Part shown: piece after piece, positions 1-9,568 of the stretch | Layout of the letters: every line of letters starts with the position of its first letter | How positions within the stretch are numbered: position 1 is the first letter of the stretch | DNA from: Sphingobacteriales bacterium 46-32 | Lineage (GTDB): Bacteria > Bacteroidota > Bacteroidia > Chitinophagales > Chitinophagaceae | Assembly: GCA_001898485.1 (NCBI GenBank) | Contig: MKTY01000014.1 | Coordinates: forward strand, 62,001 to 126,000 | DNA length: 64,000 bases | Direction of reading: 5' to 3' | Made by a program: the position numbers and the translations under genes | The notes under the pieces: model-generated | Told to the model about the DNA's origin: nothing | Databases searched by the model: none | What the model saw: the letters and a program-made list of their open reading frames with translations, nothing else

Positions 1-1140
1 GGTTACGATAGTGGCACCTGGCGGAATTTCTTTCAATGGGGTTATCTCCGTATAACCTACATCGGTTGTGCCCCGGGCAACAGGGATCATTTCAAACCCG
101 GTTTCACCTTCTTCGTGTTCACCCGTATCTGCAACCGTAATAAAAATAAAATCCTGGCCCTGCATCGTTACAATCGATTCTGTGGGTACAGCGGGGACGG
201 TTGTCTTTTCAAGACTTATCACTGCAGTTATATTCATGCCATCAATAAGGCCGGTTTTGTCGCCCTGTACTTTGGCGTGTACGGTTACCGCCTTGCTTTC
301 TCCTTCAAAAGAAGAGCCCAGCGAATAAATCTGCGCATCATACTCTCTGCCGGGGTTGTTGGTAAGCGTGAAATGAATCAGTAGATTTTCCTTTAGTTTC
401 GGAAGATCCTTTTCATAAACAAACAGATCGAGATGCAGCTGGCTATTGTCTACAATTTCTGCAATTGGAGTAGAAAGATCGATAAAACTACCCATTTCAA
501 CTTTTACGCTGCTCACTACGCCACTGATAGGACTGGTAATAGATAAAACAGAAATGAGGTTACCGTTGCTGAGTGTGGAAGGGTTAATACCCATTAATCG
601 TATCTGCTGTTCATAGGTTGATTTGGCGGTACGAAGGGTACGGAGTTCTGTTTCGGCTGCCTGCAGATTTTTTAACGCACCGGCATTGCCCGCATTTAAT
701 TCTTTTTGCCGCTTCACTTCCAGTTCGGCCAGCCCTATTTTGGCATCCACGCTCAGGTAATTGCTTTGTACCTGCACAAATTCGGGATTGGCAATACTGG
801 CAATGGTCTGTCCCTTTCTCACAATATCGCCGGGTTGTACAAGCAGCGTTTTTACCACACCACTATACAAGGAGTTGATGGTTGCCTTGTTCTGATTGGG
901 CACGCGTAGCATACCGGTGGTCTTGAGCGATCGGGTAAGTTGCTTTTGCTCAATGGCGCCAAAGGTTATGCCAATGCTTTTTATCTGCTCTTCTGTAAGC
1001 GTGGTGATTTTCTCATCTGCATGATCTTCTTTTTTTGGGGTTCCATCCGCTTCTTTGGCTGGATCATTTTTTGGCCCGCTACAGGCTACCAGTAGCAGGA
1101 GGTATGGCATAAACAATGCCTGTAAGAAATACTTTTTCAT
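1..1140 (-). CDS. RND efflux periplasmic adaptor subunit (HlyD/CusB-like lipoprotein), 3'-truncated by window edge
   Basis: Translating the minus strand from the ATG at 1140 gives a lipoprotein-type signal ending LLLLVACS, a charged linker, then a membrane-fusion-protein body. Near residue 95 is a biotinyl/lipoyl-like half (SGVVKTLLVQPGDIVRKGQ). A helical hairpin rich in E, K and Q follows, then the second lipoyl half (ITSPISGVVSSVKVEMGSFI) and beta-barrel sequence. The frame is still open at base 1, so the C-terminus is missing. It starts only 6 bases after the stop of the RND pump gene, so the two are one operon. In this family the adaptor links the inner-membrane pump to the outer-membrane channel; the substrate is probably a divalent or monovalent metal, judged from the pump. 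Confidence 0.9.
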   Translation of the reverse strand, partial: MKKYFLQALFMPYLLLLVACSGPKNDPAKEADGTPKKEDHADEKITTLTEEQIKSIGITFGAIEQKQLTRSLKTTGMLRVPNQNKATINSLYSGVVKTLLVQPGDIVRKGQTIASIANPEFVQVQSNYLSVDAKIGLAELEVKRQKELNAGNAGALKNLQAAETELRTLRTAKSTYEQQIRLMGINPSTLSNGNLISVLSITSPISGVVSSVKVEMGSFIDLSTPIAEIVDNSQLHLDLFVYEKDLPKLKENLLIHFTLTNNPGREYDAQIYSLGSSFEGESKAVTVHAKVQGDKTGLIDGMNITAVISLEKTTVPAVPTESIVTMQGQDFIFITVADTGEHEEGETGFEMIPVARGTTDVGYTEITPLKEIPPGATIVT

Positions 1141-1146
1141 ACTCAT

Positions 1147-4100
1147 TTATTGATTGATATAGTAACGGTATCTGATGACGGCCTGATTGTACTGGTTCAG
1201 GTTTTCGAGATAGTTTTTCTGAATGTCGATTGCCTGTGCCAGGAATTGTGACAGTTCGGCAAAACTGATCTCGCCCGACCTGTAAGCGAGCGAAGCAGCG
1301 CTGATAATTTGGTCTGCCTGCCTCAGGCCGGCAGATTCATAAAACAACAACATGCTATTGCTCTTGTCAGCATCCTGCCACAGTTGCAACTGCCGGGTTG
1401 TCCATTGCTGCTGATCGTATTCCAGTTGTTTTTCCTGAAGCAGCTTTTCGGCCCTGGCGGCTTTTACTTTATTGCGATAAGCATTGCTGCCAAAGAGGGG
1501 AAATGCTGCCGTGACCGAAAAGCCGGTAAATGGATCTCCGGCTCCCCATAGTCGCTGACTGAAAAAGCGTCCGGAAAATTCCGGCCTGTTCTCATTGCGG
1601 GTAACAGCAATGCCGGCATTGGCGATCCGGATATGCTGCTGCTGCAATGCAAGCACCGGATGCAGGCTGTCTGTAGTAAGAGGTGGCATGGGTAATTTGA
1701 GTAAAGGCCCCGCCAATGGCAGCACAGGCTCCGTACTATTCAGAGATTGCATAAGCGCCCGTTGCTGGATGCGTATATCATTGCCGATTTGTATAATAAA
1801 TGCCTTCAGTTCAGCCATACGCACATTGGCGGCAATACTGTCAAGGCCGGGACTGTCGCCTGTTTTTACTTTCAGTATCGCTGCTCCGGTCAGGGAAGTA
1901 TAGATGCTGTCCAATTGCTGATAAAGCTGCTGCTTGTTTTGCAGATACCAGAGTTGATAGTACGCAGACCGCACTTCTTTTTTGATCTCTGCATCAATTA
2001 CACCTGTACCCGATTCATAATACTTCAGTTGTTCGCTATACAGGTTTTTCTGTGCTTTATACAGTCCGGGCCAGGCTACAGACTGTGATACGCCTATTTT
2101 CAGGATGCCGGTATTATCAGATGGGCGCATATCTTCATTTTCTGCAAACATTCCGGTTTTGGGAAAAGCAGTAGCGGTTTTTATCTGAGCTTTCCCTTTT
2201 TCGATCTGTTGCGTGTTTATGCTGTACAACAGATTGTTTTTTGCCCATCCAAGAGCTTCCTGTTCCGACAATCGTTTTACGCCGGGAATTTGCGCAGTGG
2301 CTGTAGCCGCAGAAAAAAGTATCAACAGACATAGTGTGACTGCGGGAGCAATGGGGCGTATTGATTTTCTTTTGCCGGAAAAAATGATGTAGAGTAAGGG
2401 CAATACGATCAGGGTGAGAAGGGTAGCGGTGATGAGGCCGCCGATGACCACCGTGGCCAGCGGTTTTTGCACTTCTGCTCCGGCTCCGCCCGAAAGGGCC
2501 ATCGGAATAAAGCCGAGTGCAGCTACCGAAGCCGTCATAAGCACTGGCCGCAGGCGGATCTTTGTGCCCTCATAGACTCTTTGCAATACATTGGCGACTC
2601 CTTCTTTTTGCAATTGATTGAATGTGCTGATCAATACTATTCCGTTTAATACGGCTACGCCAAAAAGGGCAATAAAACCCACGCCCGCCGAAATACTGAA
2701 AGGCATACCTCTGATCAGGAGGGCAAATACACCTCCGATGGCACTCATGGGAATAGCAGTAAAGATGAGCAGCGCTTCTTTCAACGACCGGAAGGTGAAA
2801 TAAAGCAGCATAAAGATGAGGGCGAGTGCTGCAGGCACGGCAATCATGAGCCGCTCAGACGCTTGCTGCAGGTTTTCAAATGTACCGCCATAGGTGTAAT
2901 AATAACCGGTTGGTAAAATGCGGGTTGAGGCCAGTTTCTCCTGTATATCTTTTACCACGCTGGCCACATCGCGTCCGCTTACATTGAATCCGATCACGAT
3001 CCGGCGTTTGCCTTCTTCGCGGCTGATCTGCGATGGACCTTCTTTAAATGAGATGGCAGCAACCTGCGACAGTGGAATCTGGCTGCCGTCGCCTGCAGGA
3101 ATGAATAAATTGCTGACATCATCAATAGACTGCCGACTGGTGCTGTCGAGCCGTACGACAAGATCAAACTTCCGTTCATTTTCAAACACCACCCCGGCAG
3201 CCTCTCCGGCAAATGCGGTGCTGACAACTTTGTTGATATCGCTGATGTTGAGTCCGTATCCGGCCAGCTTTGCCCGGTCATATTCGATGGTGATCTGCGG
3301 AAGGCCGGCCGTTCTTTCTACCTGCGGATCAGTAGCGCCTTTTACCGACTGTACGACCGTAGCTACCCGAGGCGCCAGCGCAGCGAGTGTGTCAATGTTT
3401 TCACCAAATATCTTGACAGCTACATCCTGGCGTACACCCGTCATCAGCTCATTGAAACGCATCTGTATGGGCTGCGAGGCTTCAAAGAATACGCCGGGAA
3501 TTACCTCCAACTTTTCCAGCATCATTGCTGCCAGTTGATTGTAATCCTTTGTTGTGGTCCATTCTTTTTTTGGCTTCAATTTCACAATAAGATCGGTTGC
3601 TTCAGGCGGCATAGGGTCGGTGGGTACTTCGGCACTTCCCGTTTTACCTACCACCATTTCTACTTCAGGAAATGAACGGAGTATACGACTGGCCTGCATC
3701 GACGTCTCTACACTTTGTGTGAGCGAAGTGCCCTGCGGCAGTATGCAGTGAAAGGCATAATCGCCTTCCTGCAATTGAGGAATAAATTCGCCGCCCATCC
3801 TGCTGAAGAGGGCAATGGTCAGTATAAGCAGGGCCCCCGCAGCAGATACCACCGTATACTTAATTTTTACCGCATAGCGGATAACCGGCGCATATATACG
3901 CTGGAAAAAATCCATCAGGCGATCGGAAAAATTGGGCTTATGCTTCGGCTTTTTTGAAAGAAAAAGAGCCGACATCATGGGGATATAGGTGAGCGAAAGA
4001 ATGAGTGCACCCAAAATGGCAAAGCCTACGGTTTGTGCCATGGGGCGAAACATTTTACCTTCAATCCCAACCAGGGTGAGTATGGGAATGTATACGATAA

Positions 4101-5466
4101 GAATAATGATCTCACCAAAAGCCGCACTGTTCCTGATCTTTGATGCCGATGTATACACTTCCAGGTCCATCTCTGTCTGGGTGAGTTTTCCCGTGCTTTT
4201 TCTTAAACCCAGGTGGTGCATGGTAGCTTCTACAATGATTACCGCTCCATCTACGATCAGCCCAAAGTCAATGGCCCCCAGGCTCATGAGGTTGGCACTT
4301 ACGCCAAACAGCTGCATCATGCCCAGTGCAAATAACATCGACAACGGAATGGCAGAAGCCACAATAAGGCCCGCACGGATATTTCCCAGGAAGAGAATCA
4401 GCACAAATACCACAATCAGCGCACCTTCAATCAGGTTATTTTTTACCGTATTGATGGCACGGTCTACCAGTCCTGTACGATCAATATAGGATTCAATCTC
4501 CACATCCGCCGGCAGCGCTTTGCGGACAGACTCCATCTTTTCTTTTACACGCTTTACCACCGCAGCGCTATTGCTGCCTTTCAGCATCATAACAATACCG
4601 CCTACTACTTCTTTTTCTCCGTTGTAGGTGACGGATCCATAGCGGATAGCATTGCCGGCTTTCACCTCTGCCACGTCTTTGATAAGAACAGGGATATTGT
4701 TTACTTTTTTAATTACGATATTTCGAATGTCATCCATGCTGCCAATGAGTCCCACTCCGCGGATAAAATAAGCGGTTGGTTTTTTATCAATATATGCGCC
4801 ACCGGTATTTTCATTATTCTTTTCCAATGCTGTAAATATCTCGGCAATGGTTGTGTTCATTGAGTTGAGCCGGGCCGGGTTTACCGCCACTTCGTATTGT
4901 TTCAATAAACCGCCAAAACTGTTTACCTCTGCCACGCCTTTGGTGCCATACAGCTGTCGGGCCACTATCCAGTCCTGCATGGTACGCAGGTCCATAGCAG
5001 AGTACTTGTTTTCTGCTCCTTTTTTGGGGTGAATAACGTACTGATAGATTTCGCCGAGCCCGGTACTCACCGGAGCCAGTTCAGGACTGCCGATGCCTTT
5101 GGGAATTTTTTCTTCGGCCTCCTTTAATCTCTCGGTGATAAGCTGTCGGGCAAAATAAATGTCTACGTCGTCGTTAAATACGACTGTGATTACCGAAAGC
5201 CCAAACCGTGATATCGAACGCATCTCTTCGAGATCGGGCAGATTGGCAAGGCTTTGTTCAATGGGATAAGTTACCAGTTGTTCCGTTTCCTGTGCTGCGA
5301 GAGTTGGTGTGAGGGTGATGATTTGTACCTGGTTGTTGGTTATATCGGGTACAGCATCGATCGGCAGCTTGCCGGCACTCCAAACTCCCCAGATGATAAG
5401 TGCCAGCGTCATCATGGCTACAATAAGTTTGTGCCTGATGCTGAATAAAATGATTTTATTTAACAT
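1147..5466 (-). CDS. CzcA/CusA-family heavy-metal RND pump with fused C-terminal TolC-like domain
   Basis: This is a 1439-residue protein read from MLNKIILFS at 5466; a longer start at 5487 adds seven residues and looks less likely. Residues 1 to about 1040 are a full HME-RND transporter, with TM1 near residues 10-30 and the TM4 proton-relay segment DFGLIVDGAVIIVEA typical of the CzcA/CusA group. About 380 further residues carry a TolC/OEP-type coiled-coil repeat (AKNNLLYSINTQQIEKGKAQ and a second helical repeat). A hydrophobic stretch ending SAATATAQ separates the two and resembles an internal signal sequence. Pump-TolC fusions are known in Bacteroidota. The neighbours are the adaptor downstream and a Cys/His-rich small protein upstream, consistent with metal export. 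Confidence 0.93.
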   Translation of the reverse strand: MLNKIILFSIRHKLIVAMMTLALIIWGVWSAGKLPIDAVPDITNNQVQIITLTPTLAAQETEQLVTYPIEQSLANLPDLEEMRSISRFGLSVITVVFNDDVDIYFARQLITERLKEAEEKIPKGIGSPELAPVSTGLGEIYQYVIHPKKGAENKYSAMDLRTMQDWIVARQLYGTKGVAEVNSFGGLLKQYEVAVNPARLNSMNTTIAEIFTALEKNNENTGGAYIDKKPTAYFIRGVGLIGSMDDIRNIVIKKVNNIPVLIKDVAEVKAGNAIRYGSVTYNGEKEVVGGIVMMLKGSNSAAVVKRVKEKMESVRKALPADVEIESYIDRTGLVDRAINTVKNNLIEGALIVVFVLILFLGNIRAGLIVASAIPLSMLFALGMMQLFGVSANLMSLGAIDFGLIVDGAVIIVEATMHHLGLRKSTGKLTQTEMDLEVYTSASKIRNSAAFGEIIILIVYIPILTLVGIEGKMFRPMAQTVGFAILGALILSLTYIPMMSALFLSKKPKHKPNFSDRLMDFFQRIYAPVIRYAVKIKYTVVSAAGALLILTIALFSRMGGEFIPQLQEGDYAFHCILPQGTSLTQSVETSMQASRILRSFPEVEMVVGKTGSAEVPTDPMPPEATDLIVKLKPKKEWTTTKDYNQLAAMMLEKLEVIPGVFFEASQPIQMRFNELMTGVRQDVAVKIFGENIDTLAALAPRVATVVQSVKGATDPQVERTAGLPQITIEYDRAKLAGYGLNISDINKVVSTAFAGEAAGVVFENERKFDLVVRLDSTSRQSIDDVSNLFIPAGDGSQIPLSQVAAISFKEGPSQISREEGKRRIVIGFNVSGRDVASVVKDIQEKLASTRILPTGYYYTYGGTFENLQQASERLMIAVPAALALIFMLLYFTFRSLKEALLIFTAIPMSAIGGVFALLIRGMPFSISAGVGFIALFGVAVLNGIVLISTFNQLQKEGVANVLQRVYEGTKIRLRPVLMTASVAALGFIPMALSGGAGAEVQKPLATVVIGGLITATLLTLIVLPLLYIIFSGKRKSIRPIAPAVTLCLLILFSAATATAQIPGVKRLSEQEALGWAKNNLLYSINTQQIEKGKAQIKTATAFPKTGMFAENEDMRPSDNTGILKIGVSQSVAWPGLYKAQKNLYSEQLKYYESGTGVIDAEIKKEVRSAYYQLWYLQNKQQLYQQLDSIYTSLTGAAILKVKTGDSPGLDSIAANVRMAELKAFIIQIGNDIRIQQRALMQSLNSTEPVLPLAGPLLKLPMPPLTTDSLHPVLALQQQHIRIANAGIAVTRNENRPEFSGRFFSQRLWGAGDPFTGFSVTAAFPLFGSNAYRNKVKAARAEKLLQEKQLEYDQQQWTTRQLQLWQDADKSNSMLLFYESAGLRQADQIISAASLAYRSGEISFAELSQFLAQAIDIQKNYLENLNQYNQAVIRYRYYINQ

Positions 5467-5686
5467 ACAGTAAGGATGATTATGCATGCAGATAATGACA
5501 GTGCATTACCGCAGCAGGCAGTAGTTGAATGAATCATAGCCGGCGGCCTGCAACAGGTATGAGCATCGGTATGATAAGAATGAAATCATTCTTTCATTCA
5601 ACCATTGCCGGTCAACAGATGTATTGTTTACGGGTAGTAAATACCTGGTCAGCACAAAGACTGACCGGATTTGACAGAAGAAATAA

Positions 5687-6004
5687 TCAGGAAAGCCGGG
5701 GAGGTTGCCAGATGTTATGCAGGGTTTCGCAGCTTAAGCCGACTGAATAAAGTGTAAATGGATTACCCGGCATTATAAGCCGGCCTGCCTGAATTTTTTG
5801 TACCGGAGAAAAAATAGAGGACGCAGCACAGCAGGAACAAATACAGAAAGGCGTACATGCTTCTTTGGAATGCTCATGCTCCTGGTGAGTATTGGCTGCA
5901 GAGATGTTCACTTCTACCGGGGCAATACAATCTTTACTGTCACTGCAGGGAATGAATGACAGCCAGAGCAGGTAAAGTCCCAGAAAAAGAAACAGGAATC
6001 TCAT
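5687..6004 (-). CDS. Cys/His-rich small exported protein of metal-efflux operon (DUF6660-like)
   Basis: The protein has 105 residues from MRFLFLFLGLY at 6004. The upstream in-frame extension to 6136 is less convincing because the hydrophobic signal begins at this Met. After the signal comes a segment with several Cys and His residues (PCSDSKDC, HQEHEH, CTPFCICSCC) that looks able to bind metal. Small proteins of this type, annotated DUF6660 in Bacteroidota, commonly sit first in cus/czc operons. It lies about 220 bp upstream of the pump on the same strand. A role as periplasmic metal binder or sensor is inference; the family name is from memory and the assignment is moderate. Confidence 0.7.
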   Translation of the reverse strand: MRFLFLFLGLYLLWLSFIPCSDSKDCIAPVEVNISAANTHQEHEHSKEACTPFCICSCCAASSIFSPVQKIQAGRLIMPGNPFTLYSVGLSCETLHNIWQPPRLS

Positions 6005-6125
6005 GGCTGCAAAAGTAATACCTTCTTTTGCTTCCGCATGCGGTGACGGATAATTTATAATCTCACTGTGGTTGCAAAAATGGATGCCACTTGTTTTAAA
6101 TGCTGGTATTGATAATAAACACCTT

Positions 6126-6156
6126 ATAAAATACAAGGTTGAATAGTCTTAACAAA
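6126..6156 (-). promoter_or_regulatory. Candidate Bacteroidota housekeeping promoter for the metal-efflux operon
   Basis: On the minus strand TTTG (6156-6153) is followed after exactly 19 bases by TATTTTAT (6133-6126). This is close to the Bacteroidota consensus TTTG-N19-TAnnTTTG. It would give a leader of about 115 nt before the start at 6004. The rest of the 284-bp gap between the divergent genes shows nothing else recognisable. Confidence 0.4.
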
Positions 6157-6288
6157 AACAGGTTGTACGGCGGTATCAGTACGGATTGCTATTTAAGTTA
6201 GTTCACCTTATTGTCTTGTTTTCTATGTACAGCACAGGACGGAAAAAATAGCTTAACTATGTAGCCGGTAACGACACTAAAATAATGT

Positions 6289-6687
6289 ATGAAAGCGCTC
6301 GACAATTTTTATTTACGACAGGAAGAATCCGTAAGAGGCGTTTTTCTGGCACTAAAAGCGCTAATTCTTGCACAGGATAAAGAGGTGACCAGCGAACTGA
6401 AATATGGAATGCCTTTTTTTTGCTATAAAGGAAAAATGTTCTGCTATCTGTGGGTGAATAAAAAAACCGGTCAGCCCTATATCGGATTGGTCGAAGGCAA
6501 ATATTTTACTCAACCTTTTTTGTTGCAGGAGAAAAGATCACGTATGAAAATTATGCTGCTGGATCCCAACCGCGATTTGCCCGTTCAAACAATCAGCACG
6601 CTCATTAAACAGGCACTTGATCTTTACCGCACTGGTGTCATAAAACTTCCCGTTTCCGGATATGCAAGCCGTAAAACACTTAGATGA
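6289..6687 (+). CDS. DUF1801 (YdhG-like) domain protein
   Basis: A 132-residue soluble protein with the DUF1801 pattern: an N-terminal helix, VTSELKYGMPFFCYKGKMFCYLW (residues about 34-56), GQPYIGLVEGKYF, and a C-terminal helical part ISTLIKQALDLY. The family folds like YdhG and its biochemical role is unknown. The gene stands alone between the divergent metal-efflux operon and the amylase; 174 bp separate it from the next start and no shared promoter is evident. Function is not assigned. Confidence 0.8.
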   Translation: MKALDNFYLRQEESVRGVFLALKALILAQDKEVTSELKYGMPFFCYKGKMFCYLWVNKKTGQPYIGLVEGKYFTQPFLLQEKRSRMKIMLLDPNRDLPVQTISTLIKQALDLYRTGVIKLPVSGYASRKTLR

Positions 6688-6861
6688 AAATCAGTGTTAA
6701 TCTTCATAACCCCTGTTAGTCCCTGATATTCTGTCTTGTAAGCGGGCGGATGCGACATGTTGTGGGACTCCCCGCCAGAAAAAATTGTTACGAAGGAGTG
6801 ATTTTTTTAAATTGTGTATCTGGTACACTTTATTAAACCATTAACGATTAAACTATCCATT

Positions 6862-9306
6862 ATGAAAAAAAGGGCTACACTATCCCTGGTGTTGGCGGCA
6901 TTGCTATGCCTCACCAGGCTCCACGCACAGGATGATGTAATGATGCAGGCTTTTTACTGGAATGTGCCGGTAAATGAAGCCGGCAAAAACGGCTCATGGT
7001 ACGATACACTCCGGGCTAAACTTGCCGATATGAAATCGGCCGGCATACGGGCCTTATGGATGCCGCCGCCGTCGAAAGGTAATTTTGGAATCAGCGACAT
7101 GGGCTATGGCATCTTTGATCATTATGACCTGGGCGATTACAATCAGAAAGGAACAACAGAAACCCGCTTTGGTTCCCGTTCCGAATTAGCCAGTCTTATC
7201 ACTGATGCACATTCAACTTCGGGAGGAGTTCCCTATATGGATGTGTATGCAGATGTAATCCTGAATCATATTTATACCGATAATTCACTGGCGCAGGAGA
7301 GTGGCGATAACCCCGCCGTAAAAACCTATGTATATAATAAAGCTGTGAGCGGAGGTACACAACGGGTTCCCTATCCCACCAATGAAATCCGGTGGCTTAT
7401 TCCCAATGCAGCTGCGGGTGATTATTATATCCAAATCAGCGGTTATTTTCTTAATTACAGCGGCGCAGTTGGCGAAAGGGGATACGATGTGTATTTTAAA
7501 TTTACCGATGCGGCACCGCCATCACCGGGCAGCCAGTTATGGGAATATGAACCTAATAATGGTAGCGGTAATTATAACGTAGCGCTCGATCAGCGTACCT
7601 ACAGCGGTCATATGCAAAACTCAACTGATATCGATGAATACAAAATCACACTGGCTACTGCCGATACCATCGAAATTATTCTGACTGCCCGCAGAGAAGG
7701 TACCAACCCGTCTACCAACGCATGGGAGTGGCAATGGGCTGCCCAGACAAATGGCTACTATCCCTCTGCTGTCTGGTACAATGGTTCCAATATTGCCAGC
7801 TCTTCACTCAAAGCTTTTACCGCTACTGCAGTCGATTATGTGAATCACACCGGTACGGATGAACCCAACTATACCTGGAGTTATACCAATTTTCACCCGG
7901 TAGATGCTGCCGATTATCTCGGTGATGGTGGCAGCACCGAAGGTGGATATGAAGATCAGCTGGTGCCCAATACCAAATGGTTTGGGATGGACTTCAATAC
8001 ATATGATACAGTTGTGCAAAACCGGTTGAAGACATGGGGTACCTGGCTTACCAATACAATAGGATTTGATGGCTACCGGCTCGATTTTGTACGCGGCTTC
8101 CAGGAAGATTTTGTATCAGACTGGGTAAACAACCTTCCACTCAAAGGTGGAGCGCAGCGGTTTATCGTAGCTGAGTATTTTACGGGTTATAAATACAGGT
8201 TGAAAAACTGGGTCAATACACTGGCGGGCGATGGTGCGGATGTGGATGTATTTGATTTTCCCCTAAAAAACACACTTACGCAAATGACCAATGGCACAGG
8301 TGCCAGCTTTAATATGGCCTGGCTCAATCATGCCGGTATGGTAAGAGACGATGGAGGCAACTCCCTGGGTGGTACTTCGGTCGTTACATTCCTCGAAAAC
8401 CATGATACAGGAAAGGAACATGATAAATGGGTGATACAGGACTGGAGGATGGGTTATGCCTATATCCTGTTTGCCGAAGGCAGACCCTGCTTGTTTTATC
8501 CGCAGTACTATGGTGTCACGCAAACCGACAATCATAATCCATCGCTTACTGTAACACCGCCCTCATCGTTGAAACGGGATATCGACAAGCTGATGTTTAT
8601 CCGCCGCACTTACCTCAACAATTCGATGATTGTGCTCACGGAGCAGGGCAATCCTGTAACCGAGCCTTCGCCCAATGGCACTACAACTTTTGCGGGCGAT
8701 ACCTGGAATGTGTATGCAGCCCGCAGGCAGGGTAATGGCACCAAAAGCGGGGGTATTCTTGTGATCAATAATAATAACAGTCTTACCCGTGGCATCTGGG
8801 TAGACAACGATGGCTCTCCCAACGGTACGGCTACATCTGGTTATAGCGACTGGAAAAATCAGGTACTGGTCAACGCACTCGATACTACCCAAAAAACTAC
8901 CGTGGCCAATGATGGTCGGGTACATGTGTGGGCTCCTGCACGGGGCTATGCTATCTGGGTGCTGCAATCGGAGTATGTGGGTGATGGTATTGCAAGGGGA
9001 GTTAACTCGGCTCCTGCAGCACCGGTGGCGGTGGTTGCTGATGCAGCACCAACTGAAAATTCTGTGCGAGCCTTTCCCAATCCGGCCGGATCGCAGACAA
9101 CTATTGAATATACGCTGACAAAAACAGCTTCGGTTCGTCTCGAAATATTTGATGCTAATGGCCGCCTGGTAAAAGTGCTGGCATCAGGCAAAATGGGTAA
9201 GGGAAAATATCAGTCGGTCTTTCGTACTCCGGTGGCCGGATTGTATACCTACCGTCTTAGCCTTGATAAGGAAATGAAAACCGGAAGGGTAATGATCGGT
9301 CAATGA
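6862..9306 (+). CDS. Secreted GH13 alpha-amylase with embedded PPC-like domain and type IX sorting domain
   Basis: 814 residues from MKKRATLSLVL; the in-frame upstream extension lacks a signal peptide. Signal peptide 1-23. GH13 motifs are all present: region I DVILNH near 131, region II GYRLDF with nucleophile Asp near 408, acid/base Glu in VAEYF near 438, and region IV ENHD near 515. Between regions I and II is a long insertion, including an EPNN-type segment near 229 (YEPNNGS... DIDEYKITL) that resembles a pre-peptidase C-terminal (PPC) module. The last 80 residues (FPNPAGSQTTIEY... GLYTYRL) are a Por secretion/T9SS type A sorting domain. Predicted to hydrolyse alpha-1,4-glucans outside the cell or on its surface. 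Confidence 0.95.
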   Translation: MKKRATLSLVLAALLCLTRLHAQDDVMMQAFYWNVPVNEAGKNGSWYDTLRAKLADMKSAGIRALWMPPPSKGNFGISDMGYGIFDHYDLGDYNQKGTTETRFGSRSELASLITDAHSTSGGVPYMDVYADVILNHIYTDNSLAQESGDNPAVKTYVYNKAVSGGTQRVPYPTNEIRWLIPNAAAGDYYIQISGYFLNYSGAVGERGYDVYFKFTDAAPPSPGSQLWEYEPNNGSGNYNVALDQRTYSGHMQNSTDIDEYKITLATADTIEIILTARREGTNPSTNAWEWQWAAQTNGYYPSAVWYNGSNIASSSLKAFTATAVDYVNHTGTDEPNYTWSYTNFHPVDAADYLGDGGSTEGGYEDQLVPNTKWFGMDFNTYDTVVQNRLKTWGTWLTNTIGFDGYRLDFVRGFQEDFVSDWVNNLPLKGGAQRFIVAEYFTGYKYRLKNWVNTLAGDGADVDVFDFPLKNTLTQMTNGTGASFNMAWLNHAGMVRDDGGNSLGGTSVVTFLENHDTGKEHDKWVIQDWRMGYAYILFAEGRPCLFYPQYYGVTQTDNHNPSLTVTPPSSLKRDIDKLMFIRRTYLNNSMIVLTEQGNPVTEPSPNGTTTFAGDTWNVYAARRQGNGTKSGGILVINNNNSLTRGIWVDNDGSPNGTATSGYSDWKNQVLVNALDTTQKTTVANDGRVHVWAPARGYAIWVLQSEYVGDGIARGVNSAPAAPVAVVADAAPTENSVRAFPNPAGSQTTIEYTLTKTASVRLEIFDANGRLVKVLASGKMGKGKYQSVFRTPVAGLYTYRLSLDKEMKTGRVMIGQ

Positions 9307-9332
9307 GGTAAAGCATAGTTGATATATTTACT

Positions 9333-9385
9333 AAAGCGGTCATTGATCAGCATTTATTGCTTACCTCAATGGCCGCTTTTCTTTT
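9333..9385 (+). terminator. Rho-independent-like terminator after the amylase
   Basis: A 14-bp stem (AAAGCGGTCATTGA at 9333-9346 against TCAATGGCCGCTTT at 9366-9379, one G-T pair) with a 19-nt loop, followed by a T-rich stretch, 27 bp after the amylase stop. The remainder of the 262-bp gap to the next gene is AT-rich and holds a weak promoter candidate. Confidence 0.65.
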
Positions 9386-9529
9386 CATGAGGGTTTGCAT
9401 GAATGGCAGTTTACCTGTTGGTTTTTATAAGGGGTATAAAAAATGCGGAGCTGCTAATGCATCTTTTTTGCCATAATTGATCAAAAAGAAGCGACCGGAT
9501 TTTTTTTGGCAGATGCGCCTCTCCGGTGC

Positions 9530-9545
9530 TGGAATGGTTTTTGAT
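9530..9545 (+). promoter_or_regulatory. Weak sigma-54-like -24/-12 element upstream of SDR gene
   Basis: TGGAATGGTTTTTGAT fits TGG at -24 and TTG at -12 with the correct spacing but lacks the C of the GC at -12. It would give only about 10 nt of leader before the ATG at 9569. No CCCCA-N3-TGGGG dyad was found in the usual 60-80 bp upstream position, so this is among the weakest members of the set. Confidence 0.25.
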
Positions 9546-9568
9546 TTTTTTTTCCGAAACGAGTGATT

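Noticed and set aside
2918-3538. 206-residue plus-strand ORF inside the RND pump gene
   Set aside because: It is antisense to a well-conserved part of the pump, has shadow-like composition and no promoter or recognisable fold.
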